Shown here: positions 1 through 7,089 of the stretch, one piece after another
Layout of the letters: each line of letters opens with the position of its first letter
How positions within the stretch are numbered: position 1 is the stretch's first letter
Assembly: GCA_002352425.1 (NCBI GenBank)
Contig: DEIK01000047.1
Location: 1 to 9,946, forward strand
Source of the DNA: Rhodobacteraceae bacterium UBA2776
GTDB lineage: Bacteria; Pseudomonadota; Alphaproteobacteria; Rhodobacterales; Rhodobacteraceae
Reading direction: 5' to 3'
DNA length: 9,946 nucleotides
Position numbers and translations under genes: made by a program
Notes under the pieces: generated by a model
Databases searched by the model: none
What the model saw: the letters and a program-made list of their open reading frames with translations, nothing else
Told to the model about the DNA's origin: nothing

Positions 1-1068
1 ACCAGCTTTGTTTTGGGCATGGGGTTCGGGACATTCTTTACAGGCCCGTTGTCAGACGCCTTTGGGCGACGACGTGTTCTGTTGGGGGGCTTTGTGATTT
101 ACATCTTGGCCTCGATATTTGCGATGATGGCCGGATCACTTGAGATGGTACTGGCCGCTCGCGTGTTGCAAGGCATCGGGGCCGCTGGACCACGGGTGGT
201 GGCACTGGTTGTGATCCGGGACCAGTATTCGGGCCGCCAAATGGCGCAATTGATGTCCTTTGTCATGATGGTTTTCACATTGGTACCAGCCTTCGCACCC
301 AGCGTAGGGGCAGTGATCATTACGTTCGTTGGCTGGCGCGGAATGTTTGGCGCATTCGTGGTTTTTGCACTCGTCAACGGCGCATGGTTTGCCTTGCGCC
401 AACCTGAAACACTAGCCCCTCAATCGCGTCGTCCCTTTCGCCTCAAAGCTCTATGGGCAGGTGTTGTTGAGGTGTTATCAAACAGGATCATGCGCATCAC
501 AATTTTTGTCCAAACGCTGGTCTTAGGCTGCTTGTTTGCCATGTTGTCTACGGTGCAACAGGTTTTTGACGTCACTTTTGATCAAGGTGAAAATTTTCCA
601 CTATGGTTTGGGGGGCTCGCCTTGCTTTCAACCGGTGCGAACATCCTAAATGCCACTTTCGTTGTAAAGGTCGGAATGCGGATGTTGATCCGTATCACGC
701 TATTTGTGCAGATCATCTTGTCGGGCATGTTTGTTGTTTTGCTAATGACAAATATCTTGCCAGAATGGGCTTATTTCACGGGGTTCCTGATCTGGATGAC
801 TTCTATATTTTATATGGTCGGTATGACTTTGGGCAATTTAAACGCAATTGCGCTTGAGCCAATGGGACATATAGCAGGCATGGCCACATCCATTGCCAGC
901 TCGTTGTCCACGGTGCTGGCAGTTGCCATTGCCGCCCCAATCGGTTTGACCTTTAATGGCTCGCCCCTGCCAATGGTTTTCGGAACATTTTGTTGCGTGG
1001 TCATCGCGATGGGGGTGATGCAATTCATCCGGCATGAGCCTGCCAGCACGTCCAGCGAAAATACCTAA
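1..1068 (+). CDS. Bcr/CflA-family MFS multidrug efflux transporter (5' end cut off)
   Basis: The protein is an inner-membrane secondary transporter of the major facilitator superfamily, drug:H+ antiporter type. The frame is open from the first base, so the start lies upstream; 355 residues are visible against roughly 400 for the family, so about one helix plus part of the next is missing. The visible part begins in helix 2 and runs into the MFS loop 2-3 signature at residues 15-25 (G-P-L-S-D-A-F-G-R-R-R). It is followed by the segment RVLQGIGAAGPRVVALVVIRD, whose Arg-Leu-Gln-Gly and Val-Ile-Arg-Asp elements are typical of Bcr/CflA proteins. About ten further hydrophobic helices continue to a short polar tail. 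The stop codon (1066-1068) overlaps the stop of the convergent mfd gene. The substrate cannot be told from sequence; Bcr/CflA relatives export bicyclomycin, chloramphenicol or sulfonamides. Its base composition looks more AT-rich than that of the genes to the right. Confidence 0.88.
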   Translation, partial: TSFVLGMGFGTFFTGPLSDAFGRRRVLLGGFVIYILASIFAMMAGSLEMVLAARVLQGIGAAGPRVVALVVIRDQYSGRQMAQLMSFVMMVFTLVPAFAPSVGAVIITFVGWRGMFGAFVVFALVNGAWFALRQPETLAPQSRRPFRLKALWAGVVEVLSNRIMRITIFVQTLVLGCLFAMLSTVQQVFDVTFDQGENFPLWFGGLALLSTGANILNATFVVKVGMRMLIRITLFVQIILSGMFVVLLMTNILPEWAYFTGFLIWMTSIFYMVGMTLGNLNAIALEPMGHIAGMATSIASSLSTVLAVAIAAPIGLTFNGSPLPMVFGTFCCVVIAMGVMQFIRHEPASTSSENT

Positions 1069-4000
1069 GTCGCTTTCTTGGCCTTCTTCTCGGCAATCAC
1101 CTTTTGTGCCAGATCAGTGGCAATAGCATAGGCGCCTTTGACCTTGTCCGCCGCCTTGGTCCAATCGCGCCGAATGATGATTTTGGTGCCTTTCACCTTG
1201 GCCATGCCGCGTTGATCATTGATGTATTCAACCAACCCCGCTGGCGAGGCAAATTTGTCGTTGTGAAACTGGATCACGGCGCCCTTTGGCCCCGCATCCA
1301 AACGCGCAATACCAGCCCGTTTGCACATGCCTTTGATCCGCACCACCAGTAGCAGCGAGTTCACCTCTTTTGGCAGCTTGCCAAAACGGTCAATCAGCTC
1401 AGCGGCGAAGCCTTCCAGTTCGACCTTGGTCTGCAAGGTCGACAGGCGACGATACAGCCCCAAACGCACATCAAGGTCCGGCACATAGGCGTCAGGGATT
1501 AACACAGGCACGCCCAGGTTGATCACAGGCGCCCATTTGCCCCCCGCATCCGGCATACCAATCTCGCCTGATTTGATCTTGCCAATCGCCTCTTCCAGCA
1601 TCTGTTGATACAGCTCATACCCGACCTCGCGCATCTGGCCGGATTGCTCCTCGCCCAACAGGTTGCCAGCGCCGCGAATATCCAGATCCTGTGACGCCAG
1701 CGTAAACCCGGCTCCCAGTGAATCCAAACTCGCCAACACCCGCAACCGCTTTTGCGCCGTGGCGGTGATGGGGCTTCGCGGTTTAGTTGTCATATAGGCG
1801 TAAGCACGGGTTTTCGAGCGCCCGACCCTGCCCCTGATTTGATAGAGCTGCGCCAAACCAAACATGTCAGCGCGATGCACCACCATAGTGTTGGCGGTTG
1901 GTATATCCAGGCCGGATTCCACAATCGTGGTGGCCAACAGCACGTCGTATTTACCGTCATAAAACGCATTCATGCGGTCGTCCAACTCGCCCGCCGCCAT
2001 TTGACCATGCGCCACCACATAGCTGATCTCTGGCACGTGATCCTGCAAAAATGCCTCAACCTCGGGCAAATCCTTGATCCGTGGCACCACGTAAAACGAT
2101 TGCCCCCCGCGATAATGTTCACGCAACAGACCCTCGCGCAGCGTGACCCCGTCGAACTCGGAAACATAGGTGCGGATCGCCAAACGATCGACCGGCGGGG
2201 TGCCGATGATCGACAGATCACGCACGCCGGATAGCGACATCTGCAAGGTGCGCGGGATCGGTGTGGCGGTCAGCGTCAAAACATGCACATCACTGCGCAT
2301 CTCTTTAAGTCGCTCCTTATGGCTAACTCCAAACCGTTGTTCTTCGTCAATCACCAGTAGGCCAAGATTGTCGAACTTCACCGATTTCGCCAACAAAGCA
2401 TGGGTGCCAATCACGATGTCCACAGTGCCTTTTGTCATGCCCTCGCGGGTTAGGTTGGCGTCACGGGTGCTGACGAAACGCGACAACTGGCCAACGGTGA
2501 TCGGAAAGCCACGGAACCGTTCGGCGAATGAATTATAATGCTGGCGGGCCAACAACGTGGTCGGCGCGATCACCGCAACCTGTTGGCCAGACATGGCGGC
2601 CACAAAAGCCGCACGCATCGCAACCTCGGTTTTCCCAAAGCCAACATCGCCGCAAACCAAACGATCCATCGGATGGCCAGATGCCATATCCTCCAGCACA
2701 TCCTCGATGGCAGAGAGCTGGTCGTCGGTTTCCTGATAGGGAAACCGTGCCGAAAAAGCCTCCCAGGCATGATGTTCGGCCTGCATCACAGTGGCCGTGC
2801 GCAGGGCGCGTTCCGCCGCCAGCCGGATCAGTTTTTCGGCTACCTCGCGGATGCGTTCCTTCAGCTTGGCCTTTTTGGCCTGCCATGCTCCACCGCCCAG
2901 CTTGTCCAACAGGCCCGTCTCATGGCCAAACTTCGACAGCAATTCAATGTTCTCGACCGGTAGGAACAGACGATCCCCGCCCGCATATTCCAACGCAATG
3001 CATTCATGCGCGGCCCCCATCGCGGTGATGGTTTCCAGTCCCTTATAGATCCCGACCCCGTGGTCGACATGCACAATCAGATCCCCAACAGACAGCCCTT
3101 GGGTCTCGGTCAGGAAATTCTCGGCCCGCCGTTTACGACGTGGCGCGCGGATCAAACGATCGCCCAAAACGTCTTGCTCGGAAATCACCGTCACCCCATT
3201 GCCGGTGAACCCGTGTTCCAAGCCCCAAACCACCAGATTGATGCCATCCGCAACCTCGCGCACGTCCTTGACTTGGCGCAATCCAACCTGACCCTCGTCC
3301 TCAAGCAGGCCCGCAAGACGTTCCCGCGCCCCTTCGGAATAGCTGGCTACAACGACCGGTCCGTCCGGCTTTTTTGCATCAATATGATTCGACAACTCTT
3401 TGAAAAGATTGACGTCCTGCAATTGACGTTCGGGTGAAAAGTTGCGCCCGATCCGACCGCCACCATCCATCACATTCAGGCCGGTGCTTTGCGGCATTGG
3501 ATTCAACTGGATCACACGATGCGACAGGATGGCCGCTGTAAAAGCTGCGTCATTCAGGTAAAGCAAATCCGCCGGACAGGGTTTATAAACTGAATCCATC
3601 CGGTTCTTGGTTGACATCGCTTCGCGACGGGTCTCGAACTGATCCTCGATGGCCTCCCAGCGTGACAGCCGCGACGCCGTGGTTTGATCGTCCAAAACGA
3701 TGCTAGCGCCGGGCAAATAATCAAACAAGGTTTCCAGTTTTTCATGAAAATACGGCAGCCAATGTTCCGCCCCTTGATGTTTACGCCCCGCACTGATCGC
3801 CTCATACAGCGGATCATCCGATCCCGCCGCGCCAAACTCGATGCGGTAACTCTGGCGAAACCGTGTGATTGCCGCCTCGTCCATGATGATTTCGGAAACC
3901 GGTGCCAACTCGATGCTGGTCAGTTTTTCAGTGGTGCGCTGGGTGGCGGGGTCAAAGTGCCGCGCGCCGTCCAGAATATCGCCAAACAGATCCAGCCGCA

Positions 4001-4529
4001 CCGGCCCGCCATTGCCCCCCGCCGTCACGGGCGGGAAAATGTCGATGATGCCACCACGAATGGCGAAATCACCCGGCTCCATCACGGTCGGTGTGTTCAC
4101 AAACCCCATCCGCGACAAAAAACCGCGCAAGGCTTCTTCATTAATGCGCTCGCCCACATCGGCGCGAAACGCCGATTTTTTCAGCACCTCGCGGGCTGGC
4201 ACAAATTGGGTGGCCGCGCTAAGGGTGGTCAGTAGGATAAACGGAACCGGCATGCCGTGGGCTAACCCCGCAAGCGTCGCCATACGGGCCGCTGAAACGT
4301 CCGGATTTGGCGAGCTGCGGTCAAACGGCAAACAATCCCAAGATGGAAAATGCAGCACCACCGCGTCTGGCGCGTAGAATTTCAACGCCGATCGCATCGC
4401 CGCCAGCCGCTTGTCATCGCGGGCAATATGTACAACGGGCTTGTTGGTTTTGGCCAGTTCTTGCGCCAAAATATACGCATCAAACCCCTCGGGCGCACCG
4501 CCAAAGGTTATGTGATTGGACTGGACCAT
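1065..4529 (-). CDS. mfd: Transcription-repair coupling factor Mfd
   Basis: Mfd is a cytoplasmic ATP-driven DNA translocase that recognises RNA polymerase stalled at lesions, pushes it off and recruits UvrA for nucleotide excision repair. The 1154-residue length is full for the family. An N-terminal UvrB-like region (about residues 1-330) precedes the RNA-polymerase-interacting, CarD-like domain starting near residue 480 (V-G-D-L-I-V-H-V-D-H-G-V-G-I-Y). Then comes the RecG-like translocase: Walker A GDVGFGKT at 627-634, DEEQ box at 728-731, TATPIPRTL motif III, ESGLDIP, and motif VI QIRGRVGR at 897-904. The TRCF C-terminal domain fills the last 150 or so residues and ends in a lysine-rich tail. 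All helicase motifs are intact. The ATG at 4529 is supported by AGGA ten bases upstream and by a family-like N-terminus (SNHITFGGAPEGFDA). It lies 26 bp behind the membrane-protein gene, so co-transcription is likely; its stop overlaps that of the convergent transporter. Confidence 0.98.
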   Translation of the reverse strand: MVQSNHITFGGAPEGFDAYILAQELAKTNKPVVHIARDDKRLAAMRSALKFYAPDAVVLHFPSWDCLPFDRSSPNPDVSAARMATLAGLAHGMPVPFILLTTLSAATQFVPAREVLKKSAFRADVGERINEEALRGFLSRMGFVNTPTVMEPGDFAIRGGIIDIFPPVTAGGNGGPVRLDLFGDILDGARHFDPATQRTTEKLTSIELAPVSEIIMDEAAITRFRQSYRIEFGAAGSDDPLYEAISAGRKHQGAEHWLPYFHEKLETLFDYLPGASIVLDDQTTASRLSRWEAIEDQFETRREAMSTKNRMDSVYKPCPADLLYLNDAAFTAAILSHRVIQLNPMPQSTGLNVMDGGGRIGRNFSPERQLQDVNLFKELSNHIDAKKPDGPVVVASYSEGARERLAGLLEDEGQVGLRQVKDVREVADGINLVVWGLEHGFTGNGVTVISEQDVLGDRLIRAPRRKRRAENFLTETQGLSVGDLIVHVDHGVGIYKGLETITAMGAAHECIALEYAGGDRLFLPVENIELLSKFGHETGLLDKLGGGAWQAKKAKLKERIREVAEKLIRLAAERALRTATVMQAEHHAWEAFSARFPYQETDDQLSAIEDVLEDMASGHPMDRLVCGDVGFGKTEVAMRAAFVAAMSGQQVAVIAPTTLLARQHYNSFAERFRGFPITVGQLSRFVSTRDANLTREGMTKGTVDIVIGTHALLAKSVKFDNLGLLVIDEEQRFGVSHKERLKEMRSDVHVLTLTATPIPRTLQMSLSGVRDLSIIGTPPVDRLAIRTYVSEFDGVTLREGLLREHYRGGQSFYVVPRIKDLPEVEAFLQDHVPEISYVVAHGQMAAGELDDRMNAFYDGKYDVLLATTIVESGLDIPTANTMVVHRADMFGLAQLYQIRGRVGRSKTRAYAYMTTKPRSPITATAQKRLRVLASLDSLGAGFTLASQDLDIRGAGNLLGEEQSGQMREVGYELYQQMLEEAIGKIKSGEIGMPDAGGKWAPVINLGVPVLIPDAYVPDLDVRLGLYRRLSTLQTKVELEGFAAELIDRFGKLPKEVNSLLLVVRIKGMCKRAGIARLDAGPKGAVIQFHNDKFASPAGLVEYINDQRGMAKVKGTKIIIRRDWTKAADKVKGAYAIATDLAQKVIAEKKAKKAT

Positions 4530-4555
4530 AGATCAATTTTCCTAACACGCGCTGC

Positions 4556-5083
4556 CTAGTGGCCAAGCGCGCCGATTGACAGATTTTGATACATCCCAAA
4601 CAACGCTGTCACAAAAATAGACGTCATTCCAATGACTTGTGTGATAGTTCTGTGCTTACGAAGGCGGCGAAACAGCAAATCTTCGGAGGGTTCATCCGCA
4701 TCAATCAACCCTGCAGTCGACAGCGACAACATGCCAACAAAGGTCATCGGGAAGGCCAATAGAAACAAGGCTTGGGCAAATTCAACACCGTAGTAAAACC
4801 CCAAAATGCCAAGTCCCGTCAGGGCAAAACAAGTAAAGCCCAGCAGCCACAGTCCAGACACCCGACCAATATGCAACAAACGGTTCGTGTTGATCCGCAC
4901 CAAGGTTTCCAAATCAACTTGGGACTGTCCACCGTGACGCCGCGCCCGCAGCACCATGTCATAAGGCACCCCCAGCACCCAATGGCTGGTGGTCGACCAA
5001 AGCACCGCCAAAGCGATCCAAAACCAGAGGTTCGAGAAGGACCGCATATCGATCACTTCAAGCACTATTTCATACCAATCCAC
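4556..5083 (-). CDS. Conserved four-helix membrane protein upstream of mfd, function unknown
   Basis: This is a 175-residue integral membrane protein with no function I can assign from sequence. Hydrophobic segments lie at about residues 17-38, 75-98, 101-125 and 147-170. A basic, polar stretch (42-72, with R-A-R-R-H and repeated arginines) follows helix 1, and an acidic-to-basic loop (128-145, D-A-D-E-P-S-E-D then R-R-L-R-K-H-R) lies before helix 4. I recall close relatives in Rhodobacterales, some carrying the label 'component of SufBCD complex'; no suf genes are visible here, so I do not adopt that name. The start is GTG (5081-5083) rather than ATG; it gives the conserved-looking M-D-W-Y N-terminus and has a strong AAGGA site seven bases upstream. 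The gene ends 26 bp before mfd on the same strand, suggesting a two-gene operon, though nothing links it functionally to repair. It is divergent from hemB. Confidence 0.85.
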   Translation of the reverse strand: MDWYEIVLEVIDMRSFSNLWFWIALAVLWSTTSHWVLGVPYDMVLRARRHGGQSQVDLETLVRINTNRLLHIGRVSGLWLLGFTCFALTGLGILGFYYGVEFAQALFLLAFPMTFVGMLSLSTAGLIDADEPSEDLLFRRLRKHRTITQVIGMTSIFVTALFGMYQNLSIGALGH

Positions 5084-5090
5084 GGAATCG

Positions 5091-5095
5091 TCCTT
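5091..5095 (-). promoter_or_regulatory. Ribosome binding site supporting the GTG start of the membrane protein
   Basis: On the minus strand this reads AAGGA, seven bases ahead of the GTG at 5083-5081. The next in-frame ATG (residue 13, I-D-M-R) would cut into the conserved-looking N-terminus, so this site decides in favour of GTG. Confidence 0.65.
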
Positions 5096-5118
5096 AATTG
5101 TTCTCGGCTTTTCGTGAC

Positions 5119-5124
5119 ATTATC
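5119..5124 (-). promoter_or_regulatory. Possible -10 element for the membrane protein-mfd operon
   Basis: Read on the minus strand this is GATAAT, five of six bases of the sigma70 -10 consensus, about 35 bases ahead of the GTG start. I found no good -35 hexamer at 16-18 bases upstream, so this is a weak prediction. It lies in the 120-bp divergent gap shared with hemB (5084-5203), in which I see no other clear element. Confidence 0.3.
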
Positions 5125-5203
5125 TGTGCCCTGCGCCAATTCCTACCCTTGAGATGGTGGAAAATCCATGTATCCAGTAGGGAACCTATCAGAAAGTGTA
5201 AAT

Positions 5204-6202
5204 ATGCAACCGATCCAAGCCCGTTTTCCAGCCACCCGTTTACGTCGCACCCGCAGCTCTGGCGCTATCAGGGCGCTGTGCCAACAAAATGCGCTGTCGG
5301 TGAATGATCTGATCTGGCCAATGTTTGTGGTCGAGGGCACGGCGGTGCGCCAACCCGTCGCCTCGATGCCCGGGGTTGAGCGCCTGTCGATTGACCAACT
5401 GGTAGAGGCCGCGCGTGAAGCGCGTAATCTGGGCATTCCGGCGATCTGCATTTTCCCCTACACCGACCCTGCCCTGAAAACCGATTGTTGCCGCGAAGCC
5501 TGGAGCGCCGACAACCTGTCAAACCGCGCGATCGCCGCCGTTAAAGATGCGGTGCCCGAAGTTGCCGTGATGACCGACATCGCGCTGGACCCCTATAATG
5601 CCCAGGGCCACGACGGCATCGTGAAAGATGGCGTGATCGTCAATGACGAAACCGTTGACGCCTTGGTGAAAGTGGCGCTGGCACAGGCGGTGGCGGGCGC
5701 TGACATATTGGGGCCAAGCGATATGATGGACGGGCGGATTGGCGCGATGCGCACGACCCTTGAGGCCGAGGGGCATCAAGATGTTGCCATCCTGTCTTAT
5801 TCAGCCAAATACGCCAGTGCGTTTTACGGCCCGTTTCGCGATGCGGTCGGCGCCTCGGGCGCGCTGAAAGGTGACAAGAAAACCTATCAGATGAATCCGG
5901 CCAATTCGGATGAGGCGCTGCGACTGGTAGCGCGTGATCTGACCGAGGGCGCTGATATGGTGATGGTCAAACCCGGCATGGCCTATTTGGACATTTGCCA
6001 CCGTGTGAAAACCCAGTTTGGCGTACCGACGTTCGCCTATCAGGTCTCGGGCGAATACGCGATGATCATGGCGGCGGCCGACAACGGCTGGATCAATGGT
6101 GATGCGGTGATGTTAGAGAGCTTGATGGCATTCCGGCGCGCAGGTTGTGATGGCGTGCTGACCTATTTTGCACCACGGGTGGCTCGCGCTTTGAATGGCT
6201 AG
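5204..6202 (+). CDS. hemB: Delta-aminolevulinic acid dehydratase (porphobilinogen synthase)
   Basis: HemB condenses two 5-aminolevulinate molecules to porphobilinogen in the cytoplasm, the second common step to heme, siroheme, cobalamin and bacteriochlorophyll. The 332-residue TIM-barrel protein has both active-site lysines: Lys202 in S-Y-S-A-K-Y-A-S and the Schiff-base Lys256 in M-V-M-V-K-P-G-M. The three cysteines of the zinc-dependent form are replaced by Ala127, Asp129 and Asp137 (D-I-A-L-D-P-Y then G-H-D-G), so this is the non-zinc type; relatives use Mg2+ or, as reported for Rhodobacter capsulatus, no catalytic metal. I chose the ATG at 5204 because it gives the family-like N-terminus MQPIQARFPATRLRR at the usual length, although its ribosome site (AGAAAG) is weak. 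An ATG at 5168 would add 12 residues and has GGTGG seven bases upstream, so it stays possible. It is divergent from the membrane protein-mfd pair, with its own promoter in the shared gap. Confidence 0.97.
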   Translation: MQPIQARFPATRLRRTRSSGAIRALCQQNALSVNDLIWPMFVVEGTAVRQPVASMPGVERLSIDQLVEAAREARNLGIPAICIFPYTDPALKTDCCREAWSADNLSNRAIAAVKDAVPEVAVMTDIALDPYNAQGHDGIVKDGVIVNDETVDALVKVALAQAVAGADILGPSDMMDGRIGAMRTTLEAEGHQDVAILSYSAKYASAFYGPFRDAVGASGALKGDKKTYQMNPANSDEALRLVARDLTEGADMVMVKPGMAYLDICHRVKTQFGVPTFAYQVSGEYAMIMAAADNGWINGDAVMLESLMAFRRAGCDGVLTYFAPRVARALNG

Positions 6203-6242
6203 GCGGTATTGCGCAAAGTATTGCCCAAAACAACAACACTTG

Positions 6243-6271
6243 ATGACACCCCTGCCCGCATCCCCTATAGT
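6243..6271 (+). promoter_or_regulatory. Predicted sigma70-type promoter for the SYLF-domain gene
   Basis: A -35 box ATGACA (6243-6248) and a -10 box TATAGT (6266-6271) are separated by exactly 17 bases, each matching five of six consensus positions. Transcription would begin near 6278, leaving an untranslated leader of about 70 bases before the ATG at 6348. It lies in the 145-bp gap after hemB, in which I see no clear rho-independent terminator. It suggests the downstream gene is expressed independently of hemB. Confidence 0.55.
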
Positions 6272-6282
6272 TGTCGCAGGAT

Positions 6283-6318
6283 CGACCAAATAAGGTCGGC
6301 GAACAGTCAGGCAGACTG
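6283..6318 (+). repeat. Two adjacent short inverted repeats in the leader of the SYLF-domain gene
   Basis: The first has arms CGACC (6283-6287) and GGTCG (6294-6298) around six A/T bases. The second has arms CAGTC (6304-6308) and GACTG (6314-6318) around AGGCA. Both arms match perfectly but are only five bases. They fall just downstream of the predicted start of transcription, where they could form small hairpins or bind a dimeric regulator; chance is also plausible. Confidence 0.3.
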
Positions 6319-6347
6319 ATTTACAGGCACAAACACAAGGGCACCCC

Positions 6348-6914
6348 ATGAGCAAACATTCCCAGATTATTTCACGGCGTTTATTCGTAACTGGCGCATT
6401 GGCCAGCACGACAGCGGCCTGCGGCAACGGTATCGGCGGCAGCGGAGCGGCTAAAATCGACGCCCGTGTTGACTCCAGCCTTGCAGGTCTACACAGCCGT
6501 TATCCGGCCACGCTGGACCTAAAGGCAAAATCGGTCGGGATGCTGGTCATGCCATTGATCACCAAAGCAGGATTCGGCGTTGGCGGCGCATTCGGGCGCG
6601 GCGCATTGCGGGTGAATGATGTGACGGTTGACTACTATTCCTCGGCCGCAGCCAGTGTTGGTTTGCAAATCGGCGCCCAGCAATTCTCGCATGTTTTGTA
6701 TTTCATGACACCACAAGCACTGCAGGAATTTCGCGGTGCATCAGGTTGGGCCGCAGGCGCTGATCTGGAATACGCCCTCAGCGACAAGGGCGGCAATGTA
6801 AGCGCTGAAACCACCACCGCGCTGGCCCCCGTGATTGCGGTGATTTACGGCCAGGCTGGATTGCTGGTCGGCGCCACGCTGGAAGGCACGAAATACACCC
6901 GGATCATTCCATAA
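6348..6914 (+). CDS. Tat-exported SYLF (YSC84-like) lipid-binding domain protein, possible lipoprotein
   Basis: This is a 188-residue exported protein. The N-terminus carries a twin-arginine motif, S-R-R-L-F-V at residues 9-14, then a modest hydrophobic stretch ending T-A-A-C with Cys25, a loose lipobox. This suggests folded export by Tat and perhaps lipid attachment at Cys25, placing it in the periplasm or on a membrane. The mature part fits the SYLF/YSC84 family: S-V-G-M-L-V-M-P then I-T-K-A-G-F-G-V-G-G-A-F-G-R-G-A-L (about 62-87), a Y-Y-S segment, G-L-Q-I-G-A-Q near 105-111, and a C-terminal Y-G-Q-A-G-L-L-V-G-A-T-L-E-G. SYLF domains in eukaryotes bind phosphoinositides; the role of bacterial ones is largely unknown. 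The ATG at 6348 has AAGG eight bases upstream. The gene stands alone between hemB and a convergent dehydrogenase, with its own predicted promoter. Family assignment is firm, function is not. Confidence 0.88.
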   Translation: MSKHSQIISRRLFVTGALASTTAACGNGIGGSGAAKIDARVDSSLAGLHSRYPATLDLKAKSVGMLVMPLITKAGFGVGGAFGRGALRVNDVTVDYYSSAAASVGLQIGAQQFSHVLYFMTPQALQEFRGASGWAAGADLEYALSDKGGNVSAETTTALAPVIAVIYGQAGLLVGATLEGTKYTRIIP

Positions 6915-6971
6915 GTTTGCATAAAGTTTTAGGCTAGGTTGGGTCGTTTTTTCGGCAGCATTTGTTGTAAA

Positions 6972-7009
6972 TTAATAGAACCACTATTCCGGAATAGTGG
7001 TTCTATTAA
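6972..7009. terminator. Perfect 38-bp palindrome between convergent genes, possible bidirectional terminator
   Basis: Bases 6972-6990 (TTAATAGAACCACTATTCC) are followed directly by their exact reverse complement at 6991-7009. As RNA this would fold as a 17-bp stem closed by a CCGG tetraloop, in either direction. It sits in the 175-bp gap between the convergent SYLF gene (ends 6914) and the dehydrogenase (ends 7090), the natural place for a shared terminator. Against a standard terminator, neither side has a clean run of Ts after the stem, only short A/T stretches, and the stem is not GC-rich. It could instead be a protein-binding site or a small repeat element. I see nothing else of note in 6915-7089. 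Confidence 0.55.
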
Positions 7010-7089
7010 CGAATGGGTTTCTGAAAGCAATAACATTGACTTACAGGAAAGCCTTAATTTTCCACCGGCTCAAAAACCAACGCTGAGCA

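Noticed and set aside
1752..4531. Several plus-strand open frames of 120-180 codons inside mfd
   Set aside because: They lie antisense to conserved Mfd domains, lack recognisable motifs and lack convincing ribosome sites.
5149..5176. TTGAGA and TATCCA, 16 bases apart, as a hemB promoter
   Set aside because: The -10 match is only three of six, and the pair overlaps the alternative upstream ATG; not strong enough to list.
6206..6224. Direct repeat GTATTGC, two copies five bases apart, just after the hemB stop
   Set aside because: Seven bases occurring twice is not significant, and no stem with a T-run follows, so neither a repeat element nor a terminator is supported.
6972..7009. The palindrome as a mini-transposon end or insertion-sequence remnant
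   Set aside because: No transposase fragment or separate flanking target duplication is visible in this gap; the identical outer bases follow trivially from the palindrome. A genome copy count would be needed to revive the idea.
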